Positions 25,117 to 34,210 of a stretch of 63,007 bases of DNA are shown here, piece by piece. Under the pieces are notes generated by a model, which was not told the origin of the DNA, did not search any database, and saw only the letters and a program-made list of their open reading frames with translations. The stretch comes from Lachnospiraceae bacterium. GTDB taxonomy: Bacteria > Bacillota > Clostridia > Lachnospirales > Lachnospiraceae. Positions within the stretch are counted from its first letter, which is position 1. Each line of letters starts with the position of its first letter. The DNA is taken from NCBI GenBank assembly GCA_022791575.1, contig JAAVZI010000070.1, positions 1-63,007 of the forward strand. Reading direction: 5' to 3'. A program made the translations under genes and the position numbers.

Positions 25117-27432
25117 ATGGGAATTGGATTATCGGGAATTAATTCCGGTATGGATACGGATGCCATTATCGAAGCAATGGTAATGGAAAAAACCGAGAAA
25201 AAGAATTCTCTTGTAAGGGCACAGAAGAAGCTTGGAATGAAGCAGGATTTGTGGAAAGCTTTGAACACAAAGATTTACAACTTTTATTCCAAAACTTTAA
25301 GTAATATTCGGCAGGCGGGTTCATTTAATAGGAAGAAAGTCAGTGTATCCAATCCGAATATGGCGACTGTCAGTGCTAAGAGCAGTAGTGTAAACGGCAC
25401 ACAGAGCCTGGCAATTCAGCAGTTGGCAAAAGCCGGATATTTAACAGGAGCAAAGCTGGGAACAACAAGCGGAAGCAAGGTAACTAACTCCACATTACTG
25501 AGTGACTTAAAAGGTCAGTCAGGTGGCCAGGGAATACAAGGTGAGACAGCGATTAACATTACAGTTGGAGGCAAGGAAAGTGTTATTAACATTAACCAGG
25601 ATACAACTGTAAAGGATCTGGTATCACAGTTATCGGCTGCAGGAGTAAAAGCCAGCTTTGATGAGTCCAATCAGAGAATTTTTGTTTATGCAAAAGACAG
25701 CGGCCGCGAAAATGATTTTTCTTTGACAGCTGCAGACAGCAAAGGAATTGATGCCTTAAAAGCATTAGGTTTGTATACAGTATCCAGTAAGGAGATTGAA
25801 CAGTATCAGTCTTGGGCAGATTATTCAGCTTCTGATATTAGCAATATGATAGAAGAAGCCTATAAAAAAATGGAGCTGACAGATTCAGAGGCGGTAAGGC
25901 AAGGGATTGAAAAAGAGATTGAAAGTCTTTACTCAGCTCAGAAGGCACTTAAAAATACAGAAGTATTTTTAAATGAACAGAAGAGCTACGCACAGATGTA
26001 TAAGACCGGAACGCCGGAAAGCAGGGAACAGTATAGAAAGAATCTGGAGGATCAGGCAGAAGAATATAAGAAAAAGATAGCTGACGGAGATACAAGTGTT
26101 CAAGAAGATTATGAAAAAATTACTCTTAGGCTGTCGGCAATTAAGGATGCAGATGCCAAATTAGGGTCAGATACCATGACAGAGGCAGAACGGGAAAAAG
26201 AGTTAACTGCATACTTAGCAGATGTAGATTCTAAAATCCAGACCAATAATGAGAAATTAACTGCTAATCAGAAAGAACTGACTGAAAAGGAAGCAATTAT
26301 AGCTACAGAAGCCAGTCTGCAGAATTATATTGATAAGACGAATGCAGATACACATAGTAGAATTGAGAATCAGATTAATAACAAGAAAGCTACTGCGGAT
26401 GCATTTATAAGAGATTATAATATGCAGAATACTTATAATAATGCTACAAAAAATGCAGCTGGTGATGCAGTAGATAGCAGTGGCAATGTATTAGTTTCCA
26501 AAGCGGACTATGATGCGGCAGTTAACCGAATCGGCAATATTCAGGCATCCAGCAATACAGATGGTAATGGTGCAGTTCGTATTGAAGGTGAAGATGCAGT
26601 TATTTATTTGAATGGCGCAAAGTATGAAGGGGCAAGCAATACCATAACCGTTAATGGTCTTACAATTACAGCTCAAGAAGTTACAGGTGTAGATTCCAAC
26701 GGTAAGTTAAATGAAATCAGTATTACAACATCTACGGATACCGAGGGAATCTATGATATGGTAAAGAGTTTCTTGAAGGAGTATAATGCATTGATTAACG
26801 AGATGGATAAGTTGTACAATGCAGATTCGGCAAGAGGCTATGAACCGCTGATAGATGAAGAAAAGAAAGAAATGTCAGATAGTGAAATAGAGCTTTGGGA
26901 GAATAAAATCAAGGACAGTCTGCTTCGTCGTGATTCATCCCTGGGCAATATTATTCAGGTAATGAAGAACAGTATGGCAGGCGGTGCCACGGTTAATGGA
27001 AAGAAAAGCTATCTGGCAGAATTTGGAATAAGTACAGCAGGATATCTCTATGCAGATAAAAATGAGCGAGGAGCTTACCATATTGATGGAGATGAAGATG
27101 ATACCATCAGTCATGCTAAGGCAGATAAGCTGATGAAAGCGATTATGGAAGATCCGGATCATGTTGCGGAAGTTCTTTCAGGTGTTGCTACCAATCTGTA
27201 TAATAATATGACGCAGGCCATGCGTACTACATCATTAAGCAGTGTTTACACCGCATATAATGATAAACAGATGAAGAAAGAGTATGACAACTATACGAAA
27301 CAGATTAAAGAACAAGAAACAAAGATTGCTTGGTGGGAAGACTACTACCGGAGCAAGTTTACAAGAATGGAGAAGATGTTGGCATCCCTGAATTCGCAGC
27401 AGTCATCACTGGCCGGATTGTTAGGGGGTTAA
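25117..27432 (+). CDS. fliD: Flagellar filament capping protein FliD
   Basis: A 771-residue filament cap protein: N-terminal LSGINSGMDTDAIIEAMVME and C-terminal coiled-coil (IAWWEDYYRSKFTRMEKMLA then SLNSQQSSLAGLLGG). It is much longer than enteric FliD (~470 residues). The extra length includes a lysine/glutamate-rich helical insertion (residues ~240-440) that looks like a long coiled coil, projecting from the usual head domains. FliD folds incoming flagellin at the tip. AGGAGG precedes the ATG. Confidence 0.94.
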   Translation: MGIGLSGINSGMDTDAIIEAMVMEKTEKKNSLVRAQKKLGMKQDLWKALNTKIYNFYSKTLSNIRQAGSFNRKKVSVSNPNMATVSAKSSSVNGTQSLAIQQLAKAGYLTGAKLGTTSGSKVTNSTLLSDLKGQSGGQGIQGETAINITVGGKESVININQDTTVKDLVSQLSAAGVKASFDESNQRIFVYAKDSGRENDFSLTAADSKGIDALKALGLYTVSSKEIEQYQSWADYSASDISNMIEEAYKKMELTDSEAVRQGIEKEIESLYSAQKALKNTEVFLNEQKSYAQMYKTGTPESREQYRKNLEDQAEEYKKKIADGDTSVQEDYEKITLRLSAIKDADAKLGSDTMTEAEREKELTAYLADVDSKIQTNNEKLTANQKELTEKEAIIATEASLQNYIDKTNADTHSRIENQINNKKATADAFIRDYNMQNTYNNATKNAAGDAVDSSGNVLVSKADYDAAVNRIGNIQASSNTDGNGAVRIEGEDAVIYLNGAKYEGASNTITVNGLTITAQEVTGVDSNGKLNEISITTSTDTEGIYDMVKSFLKEYNALINEMDKLYNADSARGYEPLIDEEKKEMSDSEIELWENKIKDSLLRRDSSLGNIIQVMKNSMAGGATVNGKKSYLAEFGISTAGYLYADKNERGAYHIDGDEDDTISHAKADKLMKAIMEDPDHVAEVLSGVATNLYNNMTQAMRTTSLSSVYTAYNDKQMKKEYDNYTKQIKEQETKIAWWEDYYRSKFTRMEKMLASLNSQQSSLAGLLGG

Positions 27433-27471
27433 AGAAACAGAATAAAACAGACAAGTGAGGAGAATGTACCA

Positions 27472-27858
27472 ATGGCAGTCAATAATCCATATGCAGCATA
27501 TCAAAACAGCAAGATTCAGACGGCTTCCCCAGCTGAGCTTACTCTTATGTTGTATGAAGGCGCAATCAAGTTCTGTAATATAGCTTTAATGGCTATGGAA
27601 GAAAATGATGTTGAAAAGACGCATTATAATATTGTAAAGGCAGAAAATATTATTATTGAGTTTTTAGATACCCTGAATTACAAATATGAAGTGGCCAAAG
27701 ATTTTGAAAAAGTATATAATTATATTTATGAATTATTGGTAGAGGCCAACATGAAGAAAGATAAGGAACTGCTGGAAGAAGCATTAAAGCATCTGCGTGG
27801 TATGCATGAAACATGGAAAGAAGTCATGAAGCGAGCCAAGCAGGAGAATAAAGGGTGA
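27472..27858 (+). CDS. fliS: Flagellar export chaperone FliS
   Basis: A 128-residue four-helix protein with NNPYAAYQNSKIQTASPAEL followed by LMLYEGAIKFCNIA, the FliS signature. It binds the flagellin C-terminus to stop premature polymerisation and takes part in the FliW-CsrA feedback loop. GAGGAG precedes the start. It is followed five bases later by a helical chaperone-like gene. Confidence 0.95.
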   Translation: MAVNNPYAAYQNSKIQTASPAELTLMLYEGAIKFCNIALMAMEENDVEKTHYNIVKAENIIIEFLDTLNYKYEVAKDFEKVYNYIYELLVEANMKKDKELLEEALKHLRGMHETWKEVMKRAKQENKG

Positions 27859-27862
27859 TATC

Positions 27863-28345
27863 ATGACAAAGGCGGATCAGTATATAGATATTATGATTGA
27901 GGGATTACGCAAGAAAATAGCGTTACTGGATCAGATCATGGAGAGCAGTAGACAGTTGGAACAGGCAGCATCTGTGTCGGAGATGGATCTGGACCAGTTT
28001 AAAGAACTGCTGGATGAAAAAGATGAATACGTAAGCCAGATTAACCAGATGGATACAGGTTTTCAAAGTCTGTTTGATAAGGTTAAGGAAGAACTTCATA
28101 AGAATAAGCAGATGCATAAGCCGCAGATACAGGAAATGCAGCAGCTTATCAGAGAGATTACAGACCGGACAGTTCAGATTCAGGAGCTGGAGGCAAAGAA
28201 CCAGCTTTTGATTGAAGGGCAGTTCGGCAAAATGAGGAAAAATGTACATGTGGCAAAACAGGGAATGAATGTCGCACAGAACTACTACAAGAGTATGACT
28301 AAGATGAATGTAGTAGATTCCCAATTCATGGATAAAAGAAATTAA
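27863..28345 (+). CDS. FliT/FlgN-like helical flagellar protein
   Basis: A 160-residue, all-helical, charged protein (DQYIDIMIEGLRKKIALLDQ; later IQELEAKNQLLIEGQFGK) with no membrane segment. Its position after fliS and before flagellin is where FliT-type FliD chaperones sit in other bacteria, but sequence alone does not prove that. The last ~30 residues (KQGMNVAQNYYKSMTKMNVV) resemble a tail conserved in Clostridial members. The start overlaps a GTGATATC context with modest ribosome binding. Confidence 0.65.
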   Translation: MTKADQYIDIMIEGLRKKIALLDQIMESSRQLEQAASVSEMDLDQFKELLDEKDEYVSQINQMDTGFQSLFDKVKEELHKNKQMHKPQIQEMQQLIREITDRTVQIQELEAKNQLLIEGQFGKMRKNVHVAKQGMNVAQNYYKSMTKMNVVDSQFMDKRN

Positions 28346-28364
28346 AAAAATTTTAATTTTGCTA

Positions 28365-28391
28365 TAAAGTATTACCGGGTAATGCCGATAT
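28365..28391 (+). promoter_or_regulatory. Sigma-28 promoter of flagellin
   Basis: TAAA (28365-28368), exactly 15 bp, then GCCGATAT (28384-28391): a textbook sigma-28 promoter. It leaves a leader of about 120 nt before the flagellin ATG. Confidence 0.92.
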
Positions 28392-28466
28392 ACTATACAA
28401 GTAAGCAATTACTTAGTCTGTAACAGGTGATAGGAAGCGTACGGTTCTATGGCTTGTTACAAGTTA

Positions 28467-28506
28467 ACAGCAAGGAAGCTGTATAATAATCATATTTTCA
28501 AGGAGG
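28467..28506 (+). promoter_or_regulatory. CsrA-binding region of the flagellin leader
   Basis: ACAGC-AAGGAA-GCTGT (28467-28482) is a short hairpin with GGA in a six-base loop, the classical CsrA site. A second GGA lies in the Shine-Dalgarno CAAGGAGG (28499-28506). A CsrA dimer could bridge the two and block ribosome entry until FliW removes it. Confidence 0.7.
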
Positions 28507-28514
28507 AATATACT

Positions 28515-29333
28515 ATGAGAGTACAACATAACATGAATGCGATGAACGCAAGCAGAAATTTAGGTATCAACAATGGACAGTTAGCTAAGAAGTCCGAGAA
28601 GTTAGCTTCTGGTTATAGAATTAACCGTGCAGCTGATGACGCAGCAGGTCTTGCTATTTCTGAAAAAATGAGAAATCAGATCCGCGGTCTTAATAAGGCT
28701 TCTTCTAACGCACAGGATGGTATCTCTTTAATTCAGACAGCTGAAGGTGCTATGGATGAAGCACATTCCATCATTCAGAGAATGAGTGAGCTTGCAGTTC
28801 AGGCTGCCAACGATACAAACGATACCGTTACTGATAAGGTAGCTCTTCAGGCAGAGGTTACTCAGCTGAAAGAAGAATTAAAGCGTATTGGAAGTACTAC
28901 AGAGTTCAACAAGATGGGTCTGTTAGATGGAACATTCTCCGGAAAGCAGCTTCATATTGGTGCTAACTCAGGACAGACAATGAGTGTTAGAATTAGTAAG
29001 TTAGAGACCATCGTAGCTAGTGCATTAGCAACTACTGTATTTATCAGCACTACTACTGCAGCTGAAGCAGCAATTAGCCATATTCAGAATGCTCTGAATA
29101 CTTTATCTGCTTCTCGTGCTAATCTGGGTGCTATTCAGAACAGATTAGAGCATACAGTGTCCAGTTTGGATGTTGCAGCTGAGAACGCTCAGTCATCAGA
29201 ATCCCGTATCCGTGACGTTGATATGGCTGCTCAGATGGTTGAATACAGCAAGTACAATATCTTACTTCAGGCTTCACAGTCTATGCTTGCTCAGGCTAAC
29301 CAGTCTACACAGGGTGTATTGTCCTTGTTCTAA
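28515..29333 (+). CDS. fliC: Flagellin
   Basis: A 272-residue short flagellin. Both conserved ends are present: [20 protein letters not shown] to [20 protein letters not shown], and [20 protein letters not shown] to [15 protein letters not shown]. The variable D2/D3 domains are nearly absent; the centre is a short Ser/Thr-rich stretch around residues 170-183 ([13 protein letters not shown]), the likely exposed part and candidate O-glycosylation zone. AAGGAGG selects the ATG at 28515 over one at 28449. A strong terminator follows, and the glycosylation island begins directly downstream. hag is an equally used name. Confidence 0.96.
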   Translation: MRVQHNMNAMNASRNLGINNGQLAKKSEKLASGYRINRAADDAAGLAISEKMRNQIRGLNKASSNAQDGISLIQTAEGAMDEAHSIIQRMSELAVQAANDTNDTVTDKVALQAEVTQLKEELKRIGSTTEFNKMGLLDGTFSGKQLHIGANSGQTMSVRISKLETIVASALATTVFISTTTAAEAAISHIQNALNTLSASRANLGAIQNRLEHTVSSLDVAAENAQSSESRIRDVDMAAQMVEYSKYNILLQASQSMLAQANQSTQGVLSLF

Positions 29334-29370
29334 GCAGAGTCATAGTATTTATTACAAATCATATGATTTT

Positions 29371-29403
29371 AACAAGACCAGTGTTACTGGTCTTGTTTTT
29401 TTA
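29371..29403 (+). terminator. Flagellin terminator
   Basis: AACAAGACCAGT and ACTGGTCTTGTT form a perfect 12-bp stem with a three-base loop, running into a long T-run. Confidence 0.95.
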
Positions 29404-29426
29404 AATAAAAATGGAGGTAAAAATTT

Positions 29427-30524
29427 TTGACAAAGATCTTTACAATGACACACAAAAGATTTTTAGTGCCGCAGGATTCTACCTATATACCGTTACATGT
29501 AGGGAAAGCGGGCAGTATGGATCTGGGATATATGGGGGACGATTCTGGAGATTCCATATCAGAGTTAAATGTTTATTATGGGGAATTAACAGGAATTTAT
29601 TGGATTTGGAAGAATTATACTGGCAATGAGAATATAGGAGTATGCCATTATAGAAGATTTTTGGCCAATGATCAATTGGAACTGCTATCAGAAAAAGAAT
29701 ACGATCGAATTTTAATGGAGTATGATATTATGACCTCCAAGGCTATAGATACAGATGGGACTTATTGGGAAACATATGCTAAGGCACATAATATCCGTGA
29801 TTTAAAAGAAGAAGCTCGTATAATAGAACGATTGTATCCAGAAGATTATCCGATATTTTGTAAAGTTATGGAAGGGTCGAAGCAATATTTTGGAAATTTG
29901 ATGGCGGCAAGAAGAGAGATTTTTGATGCCTACTGCAGCTGGCTGTTTCCTATTTTTTTTGAATTGGAAAAAGTAATCGATGTGGAACATTATGACGCAT
30001 ATCATAAGCGTGTTTTTGGTTTTCTATCAGAACAATTGCTGATGGTGTGGGTGCAGGCCAGAAATCTTAAGGTTTATGAGAGCCGTGTGATAGTTACTAG
30101 TGAGAAAGCGGAAACAGTAGAATTAAAGCTTGCGATGCAGCAATTGATTAAAATGAATCAGGTATCAGAGGCAAGGCAGCTATATTATGAAATAATAAAG
30201 GTAAGGCCAGATCTGCCCCAAGAGTCGTCTGATTTAAAACAGGAGATATTTATTATAGAACAGATTTTGTATATCTGTGAAGTAGAAAAACAGGCAGAAC
30301 AGGCAGGTATCTTAGCTTTCAGCCACGATCTGCCGGAACTGATAGAACATTATTACCGGCTTGTAGATATTTTAAAAAGATATCAGAATTGGTCTGAGGA
30401 GGATATGGCATATCTAAGAGAAACTTATGTTACAGAATTGGCAATTGAGATCATTGGGCGCAATTCTAATGAACTCGACCACATATGGCAAAGTGCACTA
30501 GAAATGTTTTCTTCAATTAAATAG
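29427..30524 (+). CDS. DUF4422 glycosyltransferase-like protein
   Basis: A 365-residue cytosolic protein. Residues 1-220 match DUF4422, a family of presumed glycosyltransferases in capsule and cell-surface clusters: ISELNVYYGELTGIYWIWKN, NIGVCHYRRFL and YHKRVFGFLSEQLLMVW. The rest is helical and TPR-like. The start is a TTG at 29427, nine bases after GGAGG; the next ATG (29445) is too far from it. It follows flagellin directly and its 3' end overlaps a converging glycosyltransferase gene by 8 bp. A role in flagellin glycosylation is inferred from position. Confidence 0.8.
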   Translation: MTKIFTMTHKRFLVPQDSTYIPLHVGKAGSMDLGYMGDDSGDSISELNVYYGELTGIYWIWKNYTGNENIGVCHYRRFLANDQLELLSEKEYDRILMEYDIMTSKAIDTDGTYWETYAKAHNIRDLKEEARIIERLYPEDYPIFCKVMEGSKQYFGNLMAARREIFDAYCSWLFPIFFELEKVIDVEHYDAYHKRVFGFLSEQLLMVWVQARNLKVYESRVIVTSEKAETVELKLAMQQLIKMNQVSEARQLYYEIIKVRPDLPQESSDLKQEIFIIEQILYICEVEKQAEQAGILAFSHDLPELIEHYYRLVDILKRYQNWSEEDMAYLRETYVTELAIEIIGRNSNELDHIWQSALEMFSSIK

Positions 30525-31680
30525 AGTTCAACAGCTGCTGTAAACGAACCTCAAACGTGTGTTCTCTCTGCATAAGTTCCAGAGCCTGGGCGGCGATTTT
30601 CTGCCGTTCTGTCTCATGTGCCAAATAATAATGACATTTATCAAGTGCTTCTGGGAGGCTGCTGTAGGATTCAAAGTGAACACCTTCTTCAAAATGAAGA
30701 AGAAAATCCTCCTGAAAATTAGTCATAAGGAATCCACCGCATCCCAGAATATCCATAGCACGAAGAGGAATCCCATTTTTAATACTTCTAAGGGAACAGT
30801 TTAAATTAATGTTAGAGAGACGGAATAAGTAAGGCATTTCTTCATTATAATCAATAGTTCCGCAGTTTTTGACATTACCGATATCGGTAGTTCCATGCGT
30901 ATATAAATGAACCTGAAAGAACTGTCCAAGAGTATACAATAATTTAACACGGTCAATGAAAGCAAGTCTGCGGGCTAGATAATAATCTGCATAGACCTCC
31001 GCTTCCTGTATAAAGGAGCCCTCATCTACAGAAAACGGCATATAGCTGCGGATGCGTTCGCTCACATCAGGAGTAAGTAGTTCTGCAAGAAAATTATAGC
31101 CGTATACTTGGCTTTGAGCTTCTATGATACCGTCCAGATATCCTTTCAGATAAGAGTCGTCCGCTCTGGAAATCAACCGATTATAAAAATTGTGTTTTTC
31201 ATCATAAAGGGAGCCAACGAAAGAGATGTCACAGCTGTATTTTTGGGCACAGGCGTTTGTGATAACCGGACTGGTCAGACGTTTGACATTAGCTGCCATA
31301 GGAGCATAAGCTACCGTTTGAACCCCGCGTGATTGAAGTTGGCTGACCATATGGCTGTCAAAGGTAAAAATATGGTTGCAGTCGTTCACCGCGGTTTGAT
31401 CATAGACCTTTAATTGAGGATTATCATAAATCCACGAGAGATACTGGCAGTGGGTATGCTGACAGGCAACTGAAGCAGTGGGAAAATAATTGATACTAAA
31501 TACTACTTCACAATTTGTCTCATGAATTCTTTTTTCCAGCTTTTGCATAAATTCATCATCAACTTCATGATGTGCCGTTTCACTGAGCTGCAGAATATTT
31601 ACATGATGTCCAAGATTTTCCAATGCAAGGCAGACATCGTGAGCACATAGAGAAGCCCAGTTCAGAAATATGATGTTCAT
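30517..31680 (-). CDS. CgeB-like glycosyltransferase (DUF3880 + GT1)
   Basis: A 387-residue protein: N-terminal DUF3880-like part (MNIIFLNWASLCAHDVCLAL; LSWIYDNPQLKVYDQTAVND) and a C-terminal Glyco_trans_1_2 part with NGIPLRAMDILGCGGFLMTN. CgeB-like proteins glycosylate spore or surface proteins. GGAG lies 11 bases before the ATG at 31680. A longer frame starts at 31740, inside the palindromic repeat, and is rejected because the paralogue at 42745-43902 begins with the same MNI motif. It is on the minus strand, opposite to the surrounding genes, and converges on the DUF4422 gene. Confidence 0.85.
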   Translation of the reverse strand: MNIIFLNWASLCAHDVCLALENLGHHVNILQLSETAHHEVDDEFMQKLEKRIHETNCEVVFSINYFPTASVACQHTHCQYLSWIYDNPQLKVYDQTAVNDCNHIFTFDSHMVSQLQSRGVQTVAYAPMAANVKRLTSPVITNACAQKYSCDISFVGSLYDEKHNFYNRLISRADDSYLKGYLDGIIEAQSQVYGYNFLAELLTPDVSERIRSYMPFSVDEGSFIQEAEVYADYYLARRLAFIDRVKLLYTLGQFFQVHLYTHGTTDIGNVKNCGTIDYNEEMPYLFRLSNINLNCSLRSIKNGIPLRAMDILGCGGFLMTNFQEDFLLHFEEGVHFESYSSLPEALDKCHYYLAHETERQKIAAQALELMQREHTFEVRLQQLLNSI

Positions 31681-31712
31681 GGCAGTTGTGTCTCCTTTCA
31701 TTGAATGATACA

Positions 31713-31852
31713 ATAGGCATTTGCGAAACTCAGTATTCATAACCAGATTTTAGGCAAAACATACAAAAACAGAGCGAATTTAAAACGTTTTTGAGCGGCG
31801 TTTTTGTATGTTTTGTCTAAAATCGTCGCTTTGATTCAGACTTTCGCAATTA
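31713..31852 (-). repeat. Palindromic repeat element, copy 2
   Basis: The reverse complement of this 140-bp stretch equals 741-880 except at two positions: 31808 and 31762, which are paired in the hairpin and have changed together (G:C in copy 1, T:A here). It occupies the divergent gap between the CgeB-like gene and the forward glycosylation genes. Confidence 0.92.
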
Positions 31853-31906
31853 TCTAAGTGATACCTTATTTTACCACATGTAGAAATAAATTAAAAGGCA
31901 TTTTTC

Positions 31907-31935
31907 TTGTGTTTTTCTAACAATAATGATACAAT
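31907..31935 (+). promoter_or_regulatory. Sigma-A promoter of the Maf/Pse operon
   Basis: TTGTGT (31907-31912) and TACAAT (31930-31935) with a 17-bp spacer, 34 bp upstream of the first gene of the glycosylation operon. The -35 is weak and the -10 is good. Confidence 0.55.
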
Positions 31936-31968
31936 GATAACGAATATATCTATAAGGATGGGATATTT

Positions 31969-32274
31969 ATGGACAAATTATTAGTACATACAAAACAGTT
32001 GGATGGTATGATTGATGAAGTACTTCCCATGTTGATTGCAGATGACTGGCAGCAGGCAGCTGAGAAAATGCCCCAGGTTATAGAAATGCTGGATATATTT
32101 TTGCAGTTTATTTTGGAAGGAGATCCTGATGAGGAGCTGCTAGAAACAACCAGATTCTTGCTGAAGAGGCTATTATTTGCTGTACAAATCAGCGACAGCA
32201 TTCAGCTGGCAGATATACTGGCATATGAAGTTGGGAATATGATGCAGATGGTATATGAAAATAATCCATGTTGA
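31969..32274 (+). CDS. Hypothetical helical protein preceding Maf
   Basis: A 101-residue acidic all-helical protein (MDKLLVHTKQLDGMIDEVLP; VIEMLDIFLQFILEGDPDEE). There is no signal peptide or membrane helix. The start is supported by AAGGATGGG at marginal spacing. It is the first gene of the Maf/pseudaminic acid operon, 27 bp ahead of maf. Small helical proteins near flagellar genes often act as chaperones or adaptors, but I do not recognise this family. Confidence 0.65.
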   Translation: MDKLLVHTKQLDGMIDEVLPMLIADDWQQAAEKMPQVIEMLDIFLQFILEGDPDEELLETTRFLLKRLLFAVQISDSIQLADILAYEVGNMMQMVYENNPC

Positions 32275-32301
32275 TAGATCGGATACAGAGGAGAATATAG
32301 T

Positions 32302-34185
32302 ATGGAATATGGTGAGCTTTTTGAGAAAAATATGGACTTGCTGAATGCCAATTATCATGAATTTCGTGAAAAGGCAGAAGATTTATGGAATCAGCATTCG
32401 GACATGATAGAAAAGATTCATGATTTTGAAACCTATGATGGACAATATGGAATATACATTCAGGAAAAAGATGGAATTATTCAGTTAAATAGCCAATATG
32501 AGGCAGTAGATTATGCGAATGAGTGGGCAGAAAATGTAATAGAAAAGGAACATTTACAACGAGGATATGTAGTAATTGTATTTGGTCTGGGAAATGGGAG
32601 TTATGTAAAGGCGTTGTTGGAGAAACTGCCAGAAGAAACCTATACGTTGATTTATGAACCATCACCGTGGGTATTCTTAAATGCAATACAGCATATAGAT
32701 CTGCAGGAATTAATGGAATTGGCAGAGTATAGAGCAGATATCTTCGTTGAAGGAATTAACATGATGTGGCTTAGGGAATTATGGATGACAAAGGTGTCTA
32801 TTCATACTGCCCAAATGATACAAATGGTGTCTATTCCAGTGTATCAGAGAATATTTCACAAACAGTGTCAGACATTTACCGAGCGAATTTGTGAATTGAA
32901 TAAGCTAATAGAAGTAAACTGGAATACATTAGTTCGATTTGCCAGAAGCCAGACAGAGAATCAGATTGCGTTGCTTCCATATCTGTTAAAGTCTTATAGT
33001 CTATTTCAGCTCCAGGAGAAACTGCCGCAGAATTATCCTGCGATTATTGTTGCTGCTGGTCCGTCTTTAAAGAAAAATATGCAGGAAATAAAGAGGGCCA
33101 AGAACAAGGCTTTTATTATTGCAGTAGATACAGCGATGAAGACGTTAATGGCAGAAGGGATTATACCAGATATATATGTGACGGTAGACCCGGAAAAGCC
33201 CATCGAATTGTTTGAAGATCCCAGAATACATAAAATTCCGGTGTGCCTTGTGCCATTTAGCGTCAAAGAAGCATTTGAAAAGCAAGAAAATAAAATATTC
33301 GTTGCGATGGAGAATGGCTATATCCATCAGCTGTGTCTACGCTACGGTAAACGTTTTAAACAATTAAAAGCTGGCGGTACGGTTGCGCAGGTTGCATTTT
33401 CATTGGCGACCAATTCTGGGATGAGCCCGGTTATTTTGGTAGGACAGGATTTAGCCTATACGGATGATGAGACACATGCTGCAGGTATTTATAAAAATCA
33501 AAAGAAAGCGCATGAAATGGATGAAAGCAAACTGGTCTGGGTGGAAGATATTCATGGTCAGAAGATTAGAACAGAAAAACCATTACTTCAATATAAGAAA
33601 TGGTATGAAGATCGAATTAAATTCCATCTGGAGGGGATTCGAGTGATCGATGCAACGGAAGGCGGAGCCAAGATTGAAGGCACAGAGATTATGAGATTGC
33701 AAGAGGCGATTGATGAGTTCTGTAACCGGGAATATGATTTTACGAAGCTGATTACAGAGATTGAGCATTTGTTTACACAAGAGGAACAACAGCAGTTAAT
33801 GGCTGAGTTTATGGCTATGCCTCAGGTCCTTCAGGAGATCCAACAGAAGAGCTGTGAAGGCAAAGAGTTGTATAAAGAACTAATCGAGGCGTCAGAAAAG
33901 GAGACTATAAATGTGGAGATGGTGCAGCAGCATTCGGAAGCATTGTCTGCAATTACAGAGTCTATTGAAAGTCGGTTGGAGAATCTGCTGGTTCAGCAAT
34001 ATGCAGGGGAAGCATCCAGAAAAGCTTTGTGGAACCTGGAAAAAGAAGAGGATACAGCCAAAGATGATTTGAAAAATGTTGCAAACCGTGGAATTATCAT
34101 GATGGAAGCAATACAAGAATCCGTATCTAAGATTATGCCGGATGTGGAAACGATGCTGGACAAATTATCAGAGAAGTCTATATAG
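32302..34185 (+). CDS. maf: Maf flagellin glycosyltransferase (MptE-like/DUF115)
   Basis: A 627-residue motility accessory factor. The central DUF115/MptE-like domain is clear: PAIIVAAGPSLKKNMQEIKR at about residue 246, IIPDIYVTVDPEKPIELF, and ILVGQDLAYTDDETHAAG. Maf enzymes transfer CMP-activated nonulosonic acids (pseudaminic or legionaminic acid) onto Ser/Thr of flagellin in the cytoplasm before export. GAGGAG precedes the ATG. The C-terminal ~150 residues are helical. The pseB gene follows 25 bp later, tying donor synthesis to transfer. Confidence 0.92.
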   Translation: MEYGELFEKNMDLLNANYHEFREKAEDLWNQHSDMIEKIHDFETYDGQYGIYIQEKDGIIQLNSQYEAVDYANEWAENVIEKEHLQRGYVVIVFGLGNGSYVKALLEKLPEETYTLIYEPSPWVFLNAIQHIDLQELMELAEYRADIFVEGINMMWLRELWMTKVSIHTAQMIQMVSIPVYQRIFHKQCQTFTERICELNKLIEVNWNTLVRFARSQTENQIALLPYLLKSYSLFQLQEKLPQNYPAIIVAAGPSLKKNMQEIKRAKNKAFIIAVDTAMKTLMAEGIIPDIYVTVDPEKPIELFEDPRIHKIPVCLVPFSVKEAFEKQENKIFVAMENGYIHQLCLRYGKRFKQLKAGGTVAQVAFSLATNSGMSPVILVGQDLAYTDDETHAAGIYKNQKKAHEMDESKLVWVEDIHGQKIRTEKPLLQYKKWYEDRIKFHLEGIRVIDATEGGAKIEGTEIMRLQEAIDEFCNREYDFTKLITEIEHLFTQEEQQQLMAEFMAMPQVLQEIQQKSCEGKELYKELIEASEKETINVEMVQQHSEALSAITESIESRLENLLVQQYAGEASRKALWNLEKEEDTAKDDLKNVANRGIIMMEAIQESVSKIMPDVETMLDKLSEKSI

Positions 34186-34210
34186 ATTAAAGATAAGGAG
34201 AGACATAACA

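Noticed and set aside
30517-31740. Longer form of the CgeB-like protein starting at 31740
   Set aside because: The extra 20 codons begin inside the palindromic repeat element, and the paralogue starts at the equivalent of 31680.
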